Source of the DNA: Marinobacter halophilus
Lineage (GTDB): Bacteria > Pseudomonadota > Gammaproteobacteria > Pseudomonadales > Oleiphilaceae
Assembly: GCF_003007685.1 (NCBI RefSeq)
Contig: NZ_PXNN01000003.1
Location: 310,001 to 374,000 of the forward strand
Direction: 5' to 3'
DNA length: 64,000 nt
Each line of letters begins with the position of its first letter. Position 1 is the first letter of the stretch. Under the pieces are notes generated by a model, which saw nothing but the letters and a program-made list of their open reading frames with translations, had not been told where the DNA came from and did not search any database. Position numbers and translations under genes: made by a program. Below are positions 1 through 9,826 of the stretch, piece after piece.

Positions 1-720
1 AATTTCAGTGGGTTTGTCAGCAGCGAGTGGCGCTATGCTCCGAATCGCAGTCTGGATGTTGTCGCCAGTCACAGTGTTCGAAGCCCGGGTGTAACGGAAC
101 GCTACGTCAACAAGATGCTTGGCTGGGTGGGTGACCCGGGGCTGGATACCGAGAAACACCACAAACTGGAAGTCAGTTTGTCTGGCCGTGAAGGCAACTG
201 GAACTGGCGCCCGACCGTTTGGGTGGATCAGGTGGATGACTATGTGCTGCGCTCGCAGGATCGTTACACCAACATCGATGCCCGCCTTCTTGGGGTTGAA
301 GGTGAGCTGGGCTGGAGCAACGGCACCTGGAGCAGTAGAAGTAGGCTGGCCTCTGTGCGCGGTGACAATCTGGATGCCGACAAGCCCCTTCCTCGCATTC
401 CATCCATTCAATTCATTCAAGCAGTGGTGTGGGCTTATCAGGGACATACGTTGACCGCCGAGTGGCAAGTAGCGCGTCGACAGGATCGTATCGATGAAGA
501 GTCAGGTCTGGACCCGAGTACGTCCCCGGGATACGGCGTGGTCAATTTCTCTGGTACTCATCCTCTGATGGCAAACCTGAGCATCACTTGGGCTCTGGAC
601 AACGTGTTTGACAAAACCTGGGCGCCGCATGTCAGCAAGGCTGATGCTCTGGGGGAGGAGTTCTTCAAAGTGAACGAACCCGGGCGCACCGTGCGCGCGG
701 CTCTGACTGCACGCTGGTAA
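1..720 (+). CDS. TonB-dependent receptor, C-terminal part (copper-receptor/OprC-like)
   Basis: The reading frame is open from the first base, so the gene begins upstream of the window; 239 residues remain. They show alternating aromatic/polar beta-strand pattern and end in an aromatic residue (TARW), as expected for an outer-membrane barrel inserted by the BAM complex. The last strands carry DNVFDKTWAPH and VNEPGRTV, a typical TonB-receptor ending. The combination of a VDDYVLR strand, a VRGDN turn and the late FKVNEPGRT segment reminds me of the OprC/NosA copper-receptor family, but plug and TonB box are outside the window, so the substrate is inference. The gene is last in its transcription unit: a strong terminator follows 50 bases downstream. 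Confidence 0.8.
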   Translation, partial: NFSGFVSSEWRYAPNRSLDVVASHSVRSPGVTERYVNKMLGWVGDPGLDTEKHHKLEVSLSGREGNWNWRPTVWVDQVDDYVLRSQDRYTNIDARLLGVEGELGWSNGTWSSRSRLASVRGDNLDADKPLPRIPSIQFIQAVVWAYQGHTLTAEWQVARRQDRIDEESGLDPSTSPGYGVVNFSGTHPLMANLSITWALDNVFDKTWAPHVSKADALGEEFFKVNEPGRTVRAALTARW

Positions 721-770
721 GTCACGATTATGGCGGTTGCCCGCTTCTCATAGCCGGCGGGTAGCATTAT

Positions 771-807
771 GCCCCGGTCAGATACTGAATCTGCCCGGGG
801 CTTTTTT
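771..807 (+). terminator. Rho-independent terminator of the receptor gene
   Basis: A GCCCCGG arm (771-777) pairs with CCGGGGC (795-801) and is followed directly by six T (802-807). It lies about 50 bases after the receptor stop codon and before the RND genes, separating the two units. Confidence 0.88.
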
Positions 808-957
808 GTGGATCCGTTGCGCCACTCGGGAGGGCAAACGAATGTGGCTGGAATGGAGTTGCCAGAAGAACCGGAAAAGAGTGGTCAGTCCTGATCAACA
901 TTTGATCCTCAAGTGCTAGACTATGGTTATCTGGTAAGACCTAAAAGGAATAAGTGA

Positions 958-2013
958 ATGATCAAGCATATGCGGTTGGGCTGGTTTCTGGCTTCTTTGC
1001 TAATGATTCCTGCCATGGGTCAGTCCGATGAGTTGATCGTTTCTACGGTTGCCCGGGCGCCATTAACCGAAGTAATCCATCTTGATGGACTGATCGAGGC
1101 GGTTCAGCAAAGTACGGTGTCGGCGCAGACTTCCGGCACGGTCATGGAGTTGCCGTTTGATGTGGACGACTCAGTGACCGCGGGTGATTTGATCGTTCGT
1201 CTGGAAGACAGCGAACAGCAATCCAGACTCCGACAGGCAGAGGCCGGCCTGGAAGAAGCTCGATCAGGACTGCAGAACGCCAGGCAGCAGTACGAGCGTA
1301 TCGAGGCCATCCATGAGCGTGGCCTAGTGTCGCGACAGGAGTTTGACCAGGCCAGAAACAATCTCAGTGCAGCCAGCGCACGAGTGGAGCGGGCCGAAGC
1401 TTCAGTGGCCGAAGCGCAGAAACAACTGGACTACACCCGCATTATTGCCCCTTACGGCGGTATCCTGACCGAGCGTCATGTCGAGCTGGGTGAGTCGGTG
1501 AATCCTGGCCAGCCACTGCTGAGTGGTTTGTCGCTCGAACAGCTGCGGGTGGTGGTGGATCTGCCTCAGAAATACGCCGCATTGGCCCGCGACGAACGCC
1601 AAGCCACCGTTACCCTGGCGGATGGCCGAGTACTGGAAACCGGCGAGCTGACCTTCTACCCCTATGCCAACCCCGAAACCCATACTTTCCGTTTAAGGCT
1701 GCGCTTGAATGAACCCAATGGCAGTCTGTTCCCGGGCATGCTGGTAAAAGTAGGCGTGCCGGTTGCCAGTCGGGAGGCACTGTGGGTACCCGAATCAGCG
1801 TTGATACAGCGCAGCGAATTGAGAGCTGTGTTTGTGCTGGATGACCAGGACCAACCCCGCTTGCGACAGATACGGGAGGGCAGTCGCGAGGGTGACCGGC
1901 TGGAAATTCTGGCGGGACTGTCGGCGGGTGAGCGGGTGGTGGCGAACCCCGCCGTTCTGGTCGGTAGCGAGCGCCTGAATCTGACCCGTCGCTCCATGGC
2001 TGAAGGGGAGTAG
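958..2013 (+). CDS. RND efflux periplasmic adaptor subunit (membrane fusion protein)
   Basis: This 351-residue protein has an N-terminal signal sequence (about residues 1-22), a lipoyl/barrel-sandwich half around residues 45-75 (SAQTSGTV, then AGDLIVRLED), a long alpha-helical hairpin rich in Gln/Glu/Arg (about 75-150), the second lipoyl half with TRIIAPYGG, and a C-terminal beta-barrel domain. That is the HlyD/AcrA adaptor order. It should bridge the inner-membrane pump encoded 5 bases downstream to an outer-membrane channel. The ATG is preceded by an AAAAGGA ribosome site. No outer-membrane factor gene is adjacent, so a TolC-type channel encoded elsewhere must be used. Substrate is unknown. 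Confidence 0.92.
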   Translation: MIKHMRLGWFLASLLMIPAMGQSDELIVSTVARAPLTEVIHLDGLIEAVQQSTVSAQTSGTVMELPFDVDDSVTAGDLIVRLEDSEQQSRLRQAEAGLEEARSGLQNARQQYERIEAIHERGLVSRQEFDQARNNLSAASARVERAEASVAEAQKQLDYTRIIAPYGGILTERHVELGESVNPGQPLLSGLSLEQLRVVVDLPQKYAALARDERQATVTLADGRVLETGELTFYPYANPETHTFRLRLRLNEPNGSLFPGMLVKVGVPVASREALWVPESALIQRSELRAVFVLDDQDQPRLRQIREGSREGDRLEILAGLSAGERVVANPAVLVGSERLNLTRRSMAEGE

Positions 2014-2018
2014 TTGCC

Positions 2019-5000
2019 GTGACCGATCAATTGCCTCCGGTTGGCCCTTCCGGTGCCATCGCACGAGTGTTCCAGAACAATCATCTGACCCCGCTGTTGG
2101 CAATTCTGGCCATCATTCTCGGTGCTCTGTCTGTGGTGGTTACACCCAAAGAAGAAGAGCCGCAGATTGACGTCACCATGGCCGACATCCTGGTTGCGCT
2201 ACCCGGCGCCAGTACCCGGGAGGTGGAAAGCGTCATCGCCACACCGGCTGAACAGGTGATGAGTGAAATCCTGGGCGTGGAACATGTTTATTCTGTTTCC
2301 CGCCAGGGCCAGGCAGTGATCACCGTGCAGTTTGAAGTGGGCATTGCCCGCCAGGAAGCGCTGGTGCGGCTGTATAATCAGGTGTATTCAAACCAGGACT
2401 GGCTGCCACAGAACCTGGGCGCTTCGCAGCCGGTGATCAAACCCCGGGGTATCGACGATGTGCCGGTGATGACTCTCACGCTTTATGACCCGAGCGGCAC
2501 GCACACTGGCGAAGAGCTGACCCGGCTGGCCCATATGCTGGAAGTGGCGCTGAAGCGGGTGCCGGGTACCCGCGATATTTACACCGTGGGCGGAGTGCCG
2601 GACCGGGTGGATATCATTTTTGACCCCGCCCTGCTGGCGGGATTCGGCCTGACCACGGCAGACATCGAAAGTGCCCTGCAGTCGGCCAACACCTCCAGCC
2701 AGGAGGCACGGGTAACCCGGGATAACGTGTCGATCCCGGTACAGGCCGGCACCCTGCTGGAATCGCTCGCCGATGTAAAACGCCTGGTGGTGGGTATGCA
2801 GCAGGGCGCGGCGGTCTATCTGAATGATGTAGCCGAAGTGCGCCGGGGTGGCACGGTACCGGACCAGAGTGTGCTGGTGGGTTTCGGCCCGGCACATCCT
2901 GAGAGCCGGGTCGGTAAGGCCGGGGATGTGTATCCGGCGGTGACGCTGGCCATTGCCAAGAAGCCGGGTGAAAACGCCATCGATATTACCACCGCTATTG
3001 AGCAGCGCCTGGAACAGTTGCGCAACCGGGCTCTGCCGGCGGATGTGGAAGTTCTGGTGACCCGGGATTACGGGGCAACGGCTTCCGATAAGGCCCAGAA
3101 ACTGATTTCAGATCTGATCTCCGCCACCCTCGGGGTCATGTTGCTGGTACTGGCGTTTATGGGCTGGCGGCAGGCACTGATTGTGGGTGTTTCGGTGTTC
3201 ATCACCCTGTTGCTCACGCTGGTGTTCTCCTGGGCCTGGGGCTTTACGCTCAACCGGGTCTCGCTGTTTGCGCTGATCTTTTCCATCGGGATTCTGGTGG
3301 ACGATGGCATTGTTATTACCGAGAACATCAATCGCCGCATCCAGAACAGTCGCCGGGCGATCAAGGACATCATTCCGGTGGCGGTGGATGAGGTGGGCAC
3401 GCCGACCATCATGGCCAGCCTTACCATCATGGCGGCGCTGCTGCCGATGGCCTTTGTGACCGGGCTGATGGGGCCTTACATGAGCCCGATCCCGATCAAC
3501 GCGTCCGCCGGCATGGTGATATCTCAGGTTGTTGCTTTTGTGGTGGCGCCCTGGCTGGCGTTTCGTCTGCTCAAGCACAAGCAAGGCGATGCGCTGGAGG
3601 AAAACGGTGAGGCCGGGAGTTCCGCTGACGGTGTCAGCCCGTTGTCGATGAAGGTGTTCAACGGTGTCCTGAACCCGTTTCTGGGGGATCATGTCTGGCG
3701 CCGGCGTTTGCTGGCCCTGGTTGTGGTGCTGCTGACCGTTGCTGCAGCATCGTTGCCGGTGTTCCAGGCGGTTATCCTGAAAATGCTGCCGTTCGACAAC
3801 AAGTCGGAACTGCAGATCGTAGTCGATATGCCAGAGCGCACACCGATGGAACAAACCCAGCGGGTGCTGACCGAGATGGGTCATTACCTGGAAACCGTGG
3901 ACGAAGTTGATAACTGGCAAGCCTATGCCGGCACCGCCTCGCCCATCAACTTCAACGGCCTGGTGCGCCAGTATTACTTGCGCAGCGATCCCTATCAGGG
4001 CGATATCCAGGTCAATCTGGCCAGCGCTGGGGAGCGCAATCGGCCGTCTCACAATATCGCCCAGGCCATGCGCGACCCGCTGACCGAGATTGCCGGGCGC
4101 TACGGTGCCAAGGTGAAAATGGTGGAAGTGCCGCCGGGACCGCCGGTGTTGTCGCCCTTGGTGGCTGAAGTGTATGCCGCTGATGCTTTTCGCCGGGCCG
4201 AACTGGCGAATCTGATTGCCGATGAAATGGCGGGAATAAAAGGCCTGGTCGATATCGACACCACCCTGGAAGCCCCGACCCGCCAGTGGGAAGTGGTGGT
4301 TGACCGGGCCCGGGCGGCTCGTCTGGGGGTATCCCAGGCGCAGGTGGTGGCTACCCTGCAGACCACTCTGGGTGATGTGAATGTCAGTTATTTGCACGAT
4401 GAACAGGCCAAATACCCGGTGCCCATTCGGGTCATCCTGGCGGAAGCCGACAAGGCCCAGCCCTCAGCCCTGCTGTCCATCAATGTGCGCAGCCGCAGTG
4501 GTGAACTGGTGCCCCTCGCCAGTGTCGCAGAGGTGCGGGAAGCTGACTGGATGGGTGCGATCTACCACAAGAACCTGCTGCCGGTGACCTATGTCACCGC
4601 CGATATGGCGGGTACTATCGACTCGCCCCTGTACGGTATGTTTCGCATGGTCAGCCTGCTTGACCAGCGGGACGATGCGCCCGAGCAGTTTTTTATTCGT
4701 CAGCCGCCCTTACCGGAAAAAGGTACCCTGAAATGGGATGGTGAGTGGCAGATTACCTATGAAACCTTCCGGGATATGGGCGCCGCCTACAGTGTCGGTG
4801 TGTTCATGATCTTCGTGTTGCTGGTGGCCCAGTTCCGGTCGTATATCCTGCCGCTGGTGATCATGGCGCCGATTCCGCTGACCCTGATCGGCATCATGCC
4901 GGGCCATGCGTTGCTGGGTAAGGAATTCACCGCCACCAGCATGATCGGCATGATTGCGCTGGCCGGGATTATCGTACGCAATTCCATTCTGCTGGTGGTG

Positions 5001-5249
5001 TTCATCCGGCAGTTACTGGATGAAGGTATGGTGCTGGAGAAAGCGGTGGTGCTGGCTGGCGCCGTGCGGATCAAACCGATTGCGCTGACGGCGGTATCTG
5101 CGGTGGTGGGTGCTTACTTTATACTCAGCGATCCGATCTTCAACGGGCTGGCGATTTCACTGATTTTTGGTCTGGCCATGTCAACCTTGTTCACGGTGAT
5201 CGTGGTGCCCTTGCTCTATTACACCCTGGCCCGCTGCAAATGGGTGTGA
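2019..5249 (+). CDS. RND-family efflux pump, inner-membrane subunit
   Basis: The 1076-residue product has the AcrB/HAE-type layout: one N-terminal membrane helix, a large periplasmic porter loop, six central helices, a second porter loop, and six C-terminal helices. The proton-relay acidic pair of TM4 is present (D428-D429 in GILVDDGIVITEN). In the late helix where AcrB has its essential lysine, this protein reads GIIVRNSILLV, with Arg at or near that position, a variation common in non-AcrB members of COG0841. The start is GTG with a GGGGAG ribosome site inside the end of the adaptor gene. It works as a trimer with the preceding adaptor to expel hydrophobic or toxic compounds by proton antiport. 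Specific substrate cannot be read from sequence. Confidence 0.93.
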   Translation: MTDQLPPVGPSGAIARVFQNNHLTPLLAILAIILGALSVVVTPKEEEPQIDVTMADILVALPGASTREVESVIATPAEQVMSEILGVEHVYSVSRQGQAVITVQFEVGIARQEALVRLYNQVYSNQDWLPQNLGASQPVIKPRGIDDVPVMTLTLYDPSGTHTGEELTRLAHMLEVALKRVPGTRDIYTVGGVPDRVDIIFDPALLAGFGLTTADIESALQSANTSSQEARVTRDNVSIPVQAGTLLESLADVKRLVVGMQQGAAVYLNDVAEVRRGGTVPDQSVLVGFGPAHPESRVGKAGDVYPAVTLAIAKKPGENAIDITTAIEQRLEQLRNRALPADVEVLVTRDYGATASDKAQKLISDLISATLGVMLLVLAFMGWRQALIVGVSVFITLLLTLVFSWAWGFTLNRVSLFALIFSIGILVDDGIVITENINRRIQNSRRAIKDIIPVAVDEVGTPTIMASLTIMAALLPMAFVTGLMGPYMSPIPINASAGMVISQVVAFVVAPWLAFRLLKHKQGDALEENGEAGSSADGVSPLSMKVFNGVLNPFLGDHVWRRRLLALVVVLLTVAAASLPVFQAVILKMLPFDNKSELQIVVDMPERTPMEQTQRVLTEMGHYLETVDEVDNWQAYAGTASPINFNGLVRQYYLRSDPYQGDIQVNLASAGERNRPSHNIAQAMRDPLTEIAGRYGAKVKMVEVPPGPPVLSPLVAEVYAADAFRRAELANLIADEMAGIKGLVDIDTTLEAPTRQWEVVVDRARAARLGVSQAQVVATLQTTLGDVNVSYLHDEQAKYPVPIRVILAEADKAQPSALLSINVRSRSGELVPLASVAEVREADWMGAIYHKNLLPVTYVTADMAGTIDSPLYGMFRMVSLLDQRDDAPEQFFIRQPPLPEKGTLKWDGEWQITYETFRDMGAAYSVGVFMIFVLLVAQFRSYILPLVIMAPIPLTLIGIMPGHALLGKEFTATSMIGMIALAGIIVRNSILLVVFIRQLLDEGMVLEKAVVLAGAVRIKPIALTAVSAVVGAYFILSDPIFNGLAISLIFGLAMSTLFTVIVVPLLYYTLARCKWV

Positions 5250-5410
5250 GGCAATGGCTGTGCACGGGCCTGAGCGTCGGAAACCTGGCTGGCAAAGAGT
5301 TGCCTGTGAGAATTTGTCGCAGGCCATGAGTAATCCGGACGACCCTGAAAATTGTATAGTAGTTTTAATGCGTTGGCGCGCCCCTGTCACCCTGAGTAAG
5401 AAACCTGGCT

Positions 5411-6652
5411 ATGTTTAAACGACTGATACCCTTAATCATCATTGCGGCAGGCATCGCCGGTTTCATGATCCTGAAAGCTACTCGCCCGGAGCCGGCGGAA
5501 GTGACCGCGACCGAGCGCAGCTGGCGGGTCGAAATACAGCGCATAGAGCCGGCCAGCCGAGTGCCGGTGTTACCCTTGTATGGCGAAGTGGTGGCCCCGG
5601 ATCTGCAGAACATCACCGCGACCCTGGCCGGGCGCATTGCCGAGCGCCCGGCGGCAGAAGGTGCCAGGGTTGCACAGGGTGATCTGCTGCTGGCGCTGGA
5701 TGAGGCCGATATTGCGCCGGTGCTGGCCCAGGCACGGTCCCAGGTTGCCGATCTGCAAGCACAGATCCGTTCCGAGCAGGTGCGCCATCGCAACGATCAG
5801 CGGGCGCTGGCCAGTGAACGGGCCATTGTCGACAACGCCAACCGACAGTTTGAGCGCATCGAGGCTCTGGTGGCCCGCAACCTGGCGTCCCGGGAAAACC
5901 TGGAAACCGCGACCGATGCCCGTGCCCGCGCCGAATTGACGGTCAGTAGCCGTGAGCGGGCGATCGAAGAGCACCCGGCCCGGCTGCAAAGCCTGCAAGC
6001 CAGATTGTCGCAGGCCGAAGCCAATCTGGCGGCGACTGAAAGAGACAGTGCCCGGGCCCGGGTAACAGCGCCCTTTGATGGCGTGGTTGCTCAGGTTCAG
6101 GTAGCGGTGGGCGATCAGGTGTCCCGCAATCAGGCGCTGTTGTCACTGTATCCGGTGACGGGTCTGGAAGTCAGGGCCAGAGTCCCGCAGGTGTTTCAGC
6201 ACGAACTGATGGTCGCGTTGGAGCGCGGTGAAACCTTGCAGGCCCATGCCCGAACCGGTGAGCTCCGCTTTGAATTGCGTCGTTTTTCCGGGTTGTCTGA
6301 CCCCGCCGGTACGGAGGCGGTGTTGGTGTTGCAGGGCGAGTCGGCCGGTTTGCGCCCCGGCGCTCTGCTGCCCCTGGTGCTGGAGCGGCCCGCCAGAGAG
6401 CAGGCCGTTGAGGTTCCGTTCAGCGCTCTGTACGGCGCCGATAGTGTGTATCTGATGACCGATGACCGGCGCATGCGTCGGGTTCAGGTTGAACGGATTG
6501 GTGAGGCAATTGCCGGCAACGGCGAGCGCCGGTTACTGATTGCCGGGGATGAGCTGCCCCCGGGCGCCCGACTGATTATCACCCACCTGCCCAACGCCAT
6601 GACCGGCCTGAAAGTCGATCCGGCGGGCGATGATGCGGAGCCGTCATCGTGA
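5411..6652 (+). CDS. Second RND periplasmic adaptor subunit
   Basis: This is a 413-residue HlyD/AcrA-type adaptor anchored by one N-terminal membrane helix (about residues 4-24). A lipoyl half lies near residues 70-100 (ATLAGRIAERP, then GDLLLALDEAD). It is followed by an unusually long coiled-coil hairpin (about 100-210, full of Arg/Gln/Glu), the second lipoyl half (RVTAPFDGVVAQV), and a barrel domain. It overlaps the next pump gene by the 4-base GTGA. It is not a close copy of the adaptor at 958: the anchoring differs (membrane helix versus cleavable signal) and the hairpin is longer. The gap of about 160 bases after the first pump may hold its own promoter, although I see no clear terminator there. 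Confidence 0.9.
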   Translation: MFKRLIPLIIIAAGIAGFMILKATRPEPAEVTATERSWRVEIQRIEPASRVPVLPLYGEVVAPDLQNITATLAGRIAERPAAEGARVAQGDLLLALDEADIAPVLAQARSQVADLQAQIRSEQVRHRNDQRALASERAIVDNANRQFERIEALVARNLASRENLETATDARARAELTVSSRERAIEEHPARLQSLQARLSQAEANLAATERDSARARVTAPFDGVVAQVQVAVGDQVSRNQALLSLYPVTGLEVRARVPQVFQHELMVALERGETLQAHARTGELRFELRRFSGLSDPAGTEAVLVLQGESAGLRPGALLPLVLERPAREQAVEVPFSALYGADSVYLMTDDRRMRRVQVERIGEAIAGNGERRLLIAGDELPPGARLIITHLPNAMTGLKVDPAGDDAEPSS

Positions 6653-9600
6653 GGCGCAAAAAGGGCATCATCGGCTTTTTTGTTCACCATCGGGTCGCCG
6701 GTAATCTGGTGATGCTGGTGATGATACTGGGTGGTGTGCTGGCGCTGAGCCGGATGAACATCCAGTTTTTCCCCACTTTTGCCCTGGACGTGGTCAGCGT
6801 GCGGGTGGTCTGGAGCGGTGCCTCCGCCGAAGATGTTGAACGCGGCATCACCGATCCGCTTGAGCAGCGCTTGCGCAGCCTAGATGGCCTGAAACGGATG
6901 ACCTCCACTTCGGCCCAGAGTATATCGTCGATAACCCTGGAATTTCATGAAGGCACCGACCCGATCCAGGCGGTGGACGATGTGCGCCAGCAGGTGGATG
7001 AGTTCAACAATCTGCCGGCCGATGCCGAAGAGCCCCAGGTGGCCAGGATCGAAAGATACGAGCCGGTGGCCCGGCTACTGATCTACGGCGATGTCGATCG
7101 CAGCGAGCTGCGTAATCTGGTGTACCGGTTTGAGGATGAGTTGCTGGATCGGGGTATAGACCGCATCGCCATTCGCGGTTTGCCGGAGCAACAGGTCAGC
7201 ATCAATGTGCCGGTGGAGCGACTGGAAACCCTGGGTATGTCGCTGGAGCAGATCGCCGACCGGGTGGCGTCGCTGTCGCGGGATTTGCCCGCCGGCATGA
7301 TGGCTCAGCAGGATGCCACCCGGGAACTGCGCTCGGTAGAACAGCGTCGCAGCCCCCAGGAGTTCGAAACCCTGCCGGTACTGAGCAGTGACCGTGTGCG
7401 CTTGCAGCTGGGCGACATTGCGGTGATTCGCCAGGAAGCCCGGGACAATCAGACGGTGATGGAAAACCAGGGTTTGCCGGCGGTGGAGCTGCAGTTGCAA
7501 CGGGCGGAGAACGGTAACTCGCTGGCGGCGGCGGAAGTGCTGCAAAGCTGGCTGGATGAGACCCGCCCGGTGTTGCCGGCGTCCATCAAAATGGAAGTCT
7601 ACGACGAAACCTGGCAACTGCTGCAGGATCGTATCTCGCTGTTGGTTACTAACGGCCTGGGCGGTCTGGTGCTGGTTATAGGGCTGTTGTACCTGTTCCT
7701 GCCGGGCCGAGTTGCCTTGTGGGTGGCCATCGGCATACCCACTGCCTTTCTGGCGGCGCTGGCGGTGCTCTGGCTGATCGGCGGTTCGATCAATATGATT
7801 TCTCTGTTCGCCCTGATCATGGCCCTGGGGGTAATTGTTGATGACGCCATTGTGGTGGGGGAAGACGCCGATGCCCATGCCCGCATGGGGGAAGAGTCTG
7901 TCTATGCCTCGGAGGGCGCGGCCAAACGGATGGTGTGGCCGGTGCTGGCGTCGTCGCTGACTACGGTGGCCGCCTTTATGCCGCTGTTGGTCGTGGGTGG
8001 CGTGATCGGCAACATCCTGGGTGACATTCCTCTGGTGATGATCTGTGTGTTGATCGCCTCACTGCTGGAATGTTTTGTGGTGCTGCCGGCGCACCTGCGG
8101 CACGCGTTCAAGCGCAAGCCGGAGAAAAACCAGGGATCGCCGCAACCGCCAAAACGGCCAAACCCGGTGGTCCGCTGGCGCAACGGCTTTGAGCGGCGTT
8201 TTGATAGCTTCCGGGAAGGCCCGTTCCGGCGCTTGTCTGGTTACAGTCTGAAGCATCGTGGTGTCACCGTTGCCAGCGCGCTGGCACTGGCCATTGTCAC
8301 CGTGGGCCTGCTGGCCGGTGGGCGCCTGGGCTTCAACTTTTTCCCAACGCCGGAGCCGTCAGTGTTCTACGCCAATGCCCAGTTTGTGGCGGGCACCGAC
8401 AAGCGCACGGTGGCAACCTTCATGCGCGAGCTGCAGCGTGCCCTGAACGAGACCGAGCAGGCTTTGGGTGGCGATCTGATCCTGCATGCCGTCACCACCC
8501 AAGGTGCCACGCAGGGCGCCGAGGGCAGCTCGCGCAATGATGATGAGCTGGGTTCGCTACTGGTCGAGTTGGTGCCGTCGGATCGTCGCTCGGTCCGCAA
8601 TCCGGAATTCATCCGGCAGTGGCGAGATCGGTTGCCGCTGCCAGCGGGGCTGGATTCGCTGAACATCAGCGAACGCCAGGCTGGCCCCCCAGGGCGTGAC
8701 GTTAACGTTCGGCTTACCGGAGACAGTGCACAGAACCTGAAGCGGGCGGCCGATGAGGTGGCTCAGGCACTGACCACCCTGCCCGGTGTCCTGAACGTAG
8801 AAGACGACATGCCCTGGGGGCGCGAGCAGCTGATCTATCAGGTCAGCGCCTACGGCGAAGCTCTTGGCCTGACCACGGTGGATCTGGGCCGCCAGCTGCG
8901 GGCGGCCTTCGACGGCCGGATTGCCCAGATCTACCAGGATGGTCGTGATGAAATCGAAGTACGGGTGCAGTTGCCCCGGGATCAGCGCGAACACTATTCG
9001 ACGCTGGAACAGATGACAGTGCGGGTACCGGATGGCCGTTTTGTGCCGCTGTCGCAGGTCATGAATCTGGATCATCGTCAGGGTTTCCAGGCCTTGCGCC
9101 ATGCCGATGGCAAACTGGCGGTAGAGGTAACCTCCGCCCTCAATACCCGGGTAGCCACCACCGATCAGGTGTTGGAGAGCCTGCAGGCCGGAGTTTTGCC
9201 CGACATCGCCAGTCGCTACGGCGTGCGTTACAGTTTTGAAGGCCGCTCGGCCGATCAGCGCGAAACCATGGATGACATGAAAGCTGGGCTGATGATCGGG
9301 GTGGCACTGATGTACGTGGTGCTGGCCTGGGTGTTTGCCTCCTGGAGCCTGCCGCTGATCGTCATGGCTATTATTCCGTTTGCGCTGGTGGGCGGCCTGA
9401 TCGGACACTGGTTGATGGGGTTGCAGCTGACCATTCTGTCGCTGTTCGGACTGTTCGGGCTGTCCGGGATTGTGGTTAACAACGCCATTATTCTGGTGTC
9501 GTTTTACAACCAGCAGCGCCAGAAAGGGCTGGGCATTACCGATGCGCTGAACGAGGCGGTGGTGCAACGGTTCAGGGCGGTTCTGTTGACGTCACTTACC

Positions 9601-9801
9601 ACCATTGGTGGCTTGCTGCCCTTGTTGTTTGAAACCTCACTGCAGGCTCAGTTCCTGATTCCGATGGCCACCTCCATTGCCTTCGGCCTGGGACTGTCGA
9701 CGTTCTTGGTGTTGCTGGTGATACCGGCGTTGCTGTCGTGGCTTGAGCACCTGCGGGAGTGGCAGGCCCAGCGCCGGGGCGAAACCCGGGAATCACAGTA
9801 G
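6649..9801 (+). CDS. Second RND-family efflux pump, inner-membrane subunit
   Basis: The 1050-residue protein has the twelve-helix, two-porter-loop RND plan. TM4 carries the acidic proton-relay pair D398-D399 in GVIVDDAIVVGED. The late-helix segment reads GIVVNNAIILV, so the lysine that is essential in AcrB is replaced by Asn, as in several uncharacterised COG0841 branches. The GTG start overlaps the adaptor stop (GTGA), which implies translational coupling. It should form a tripartite pump with that adaptor and a TolC-like channel encoded elsewhere. Its cytosolic loop after TM6 is Lys/Pro rich (about residues 485-510). Substrate unknown. Confidence 0.92.
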   Translation: MRRKKGIIGFFVHHRVAGNLVMLVMILGGVLALSRMNIQFFPTFALDVVSVRVVWSGASAEDVERGITDPLEQRLRSLDGLKRMTSTSAQSISSITLEFHEGTDPIQAVDDVRQQVDEFNNLPADAEEPQVARIERYEPVARLLIYGDVDRSELRNLVYRFEDELLDRGIDRIAIRGLPEQQVSINVPVERLETLGMSLEQIADRVASLSRDLPAGMMAQQDATRELRSVEQRRSPQEFETLPVLSSDRVRLQLGDIAVIRQEARDNQTVMENQGLPAVELQLQRAENGNSLAAAEVLQSWLDETRPVLPASIKMEVYDETWQLLQDRISLLVTNGLGGLVLVIGLLYLFLPGRVALWVAIGIPTAFLAALAVLWLIGGSINMISLFALIMALGVIVDDAIVVGEDADAHARMGEESVYASEGAAKRMVWPVLASSLTTVAAFMPLLVVGGVIGNILGDIPLVMICVLIASLLECFVVLPAHLRHAFKRKPEKNQGSPQPPKRPNPVVRWRNGFERRFDSFREGPFRRLSGYSLKHRGVTVASALALAIVTVGLLAGGRLGFNFFPTPEPSVFYANAQFVAGTDKRTVATFMRELQRALNETEQALGGDLILHAVTTQGATQGAEGSSRNDDELGSLLVELVPSDRRSVRNPEFIRQWRDRLPLPAGLDSLNISERQAGPPGRDVNVRLTGDSAQNLKRAADEVAQALTTLPGVLNVEDDMPWGREQLIYQVSAYGEALGLTTVDLGRQLRAAFDGRIAQIYQDGRDEIEVRVQLPRDQREHYSTLEQMTVRVPDGRFVPLSQVMNLDHRQGFQALRHADGKLAVEVTSALNTRVATTDQVLESLQAGVLPDIASRYGVRYSFEGRSADQRETMDDMKAGLMIGVALMYVVLAWVFASWSLPLIVMAIIPFALVGGLIGHWLMGLQLTILSLFGLFGLSGIVVNNAIILVSFYNQQRQKGLGITDALNEAVVQRFRAVLLTSLTTIGGLLPLLFETSLQAQFLIPMATSIAFGLGLSTFLVLLVIPALLSWLEHLREWQAQRRGETRESQ

Positions 9802-9826
9802 AGCTGATCAGGCGAGGGGGCAATCG

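Noticed and set aside
3108..4397. Long open frame antisense to the first RND pump
   Set aside because: It is a GC-driven shadow of the pump's codon pattern, with low-complexity Arg/His/Gln composition and no family motif.
5280..5410. Direct repeat GAAACCTGGCT flanking the pump intergenic region
   Set aside because: Eleven bases in a short non-coding gap; no mobile element between the copies.
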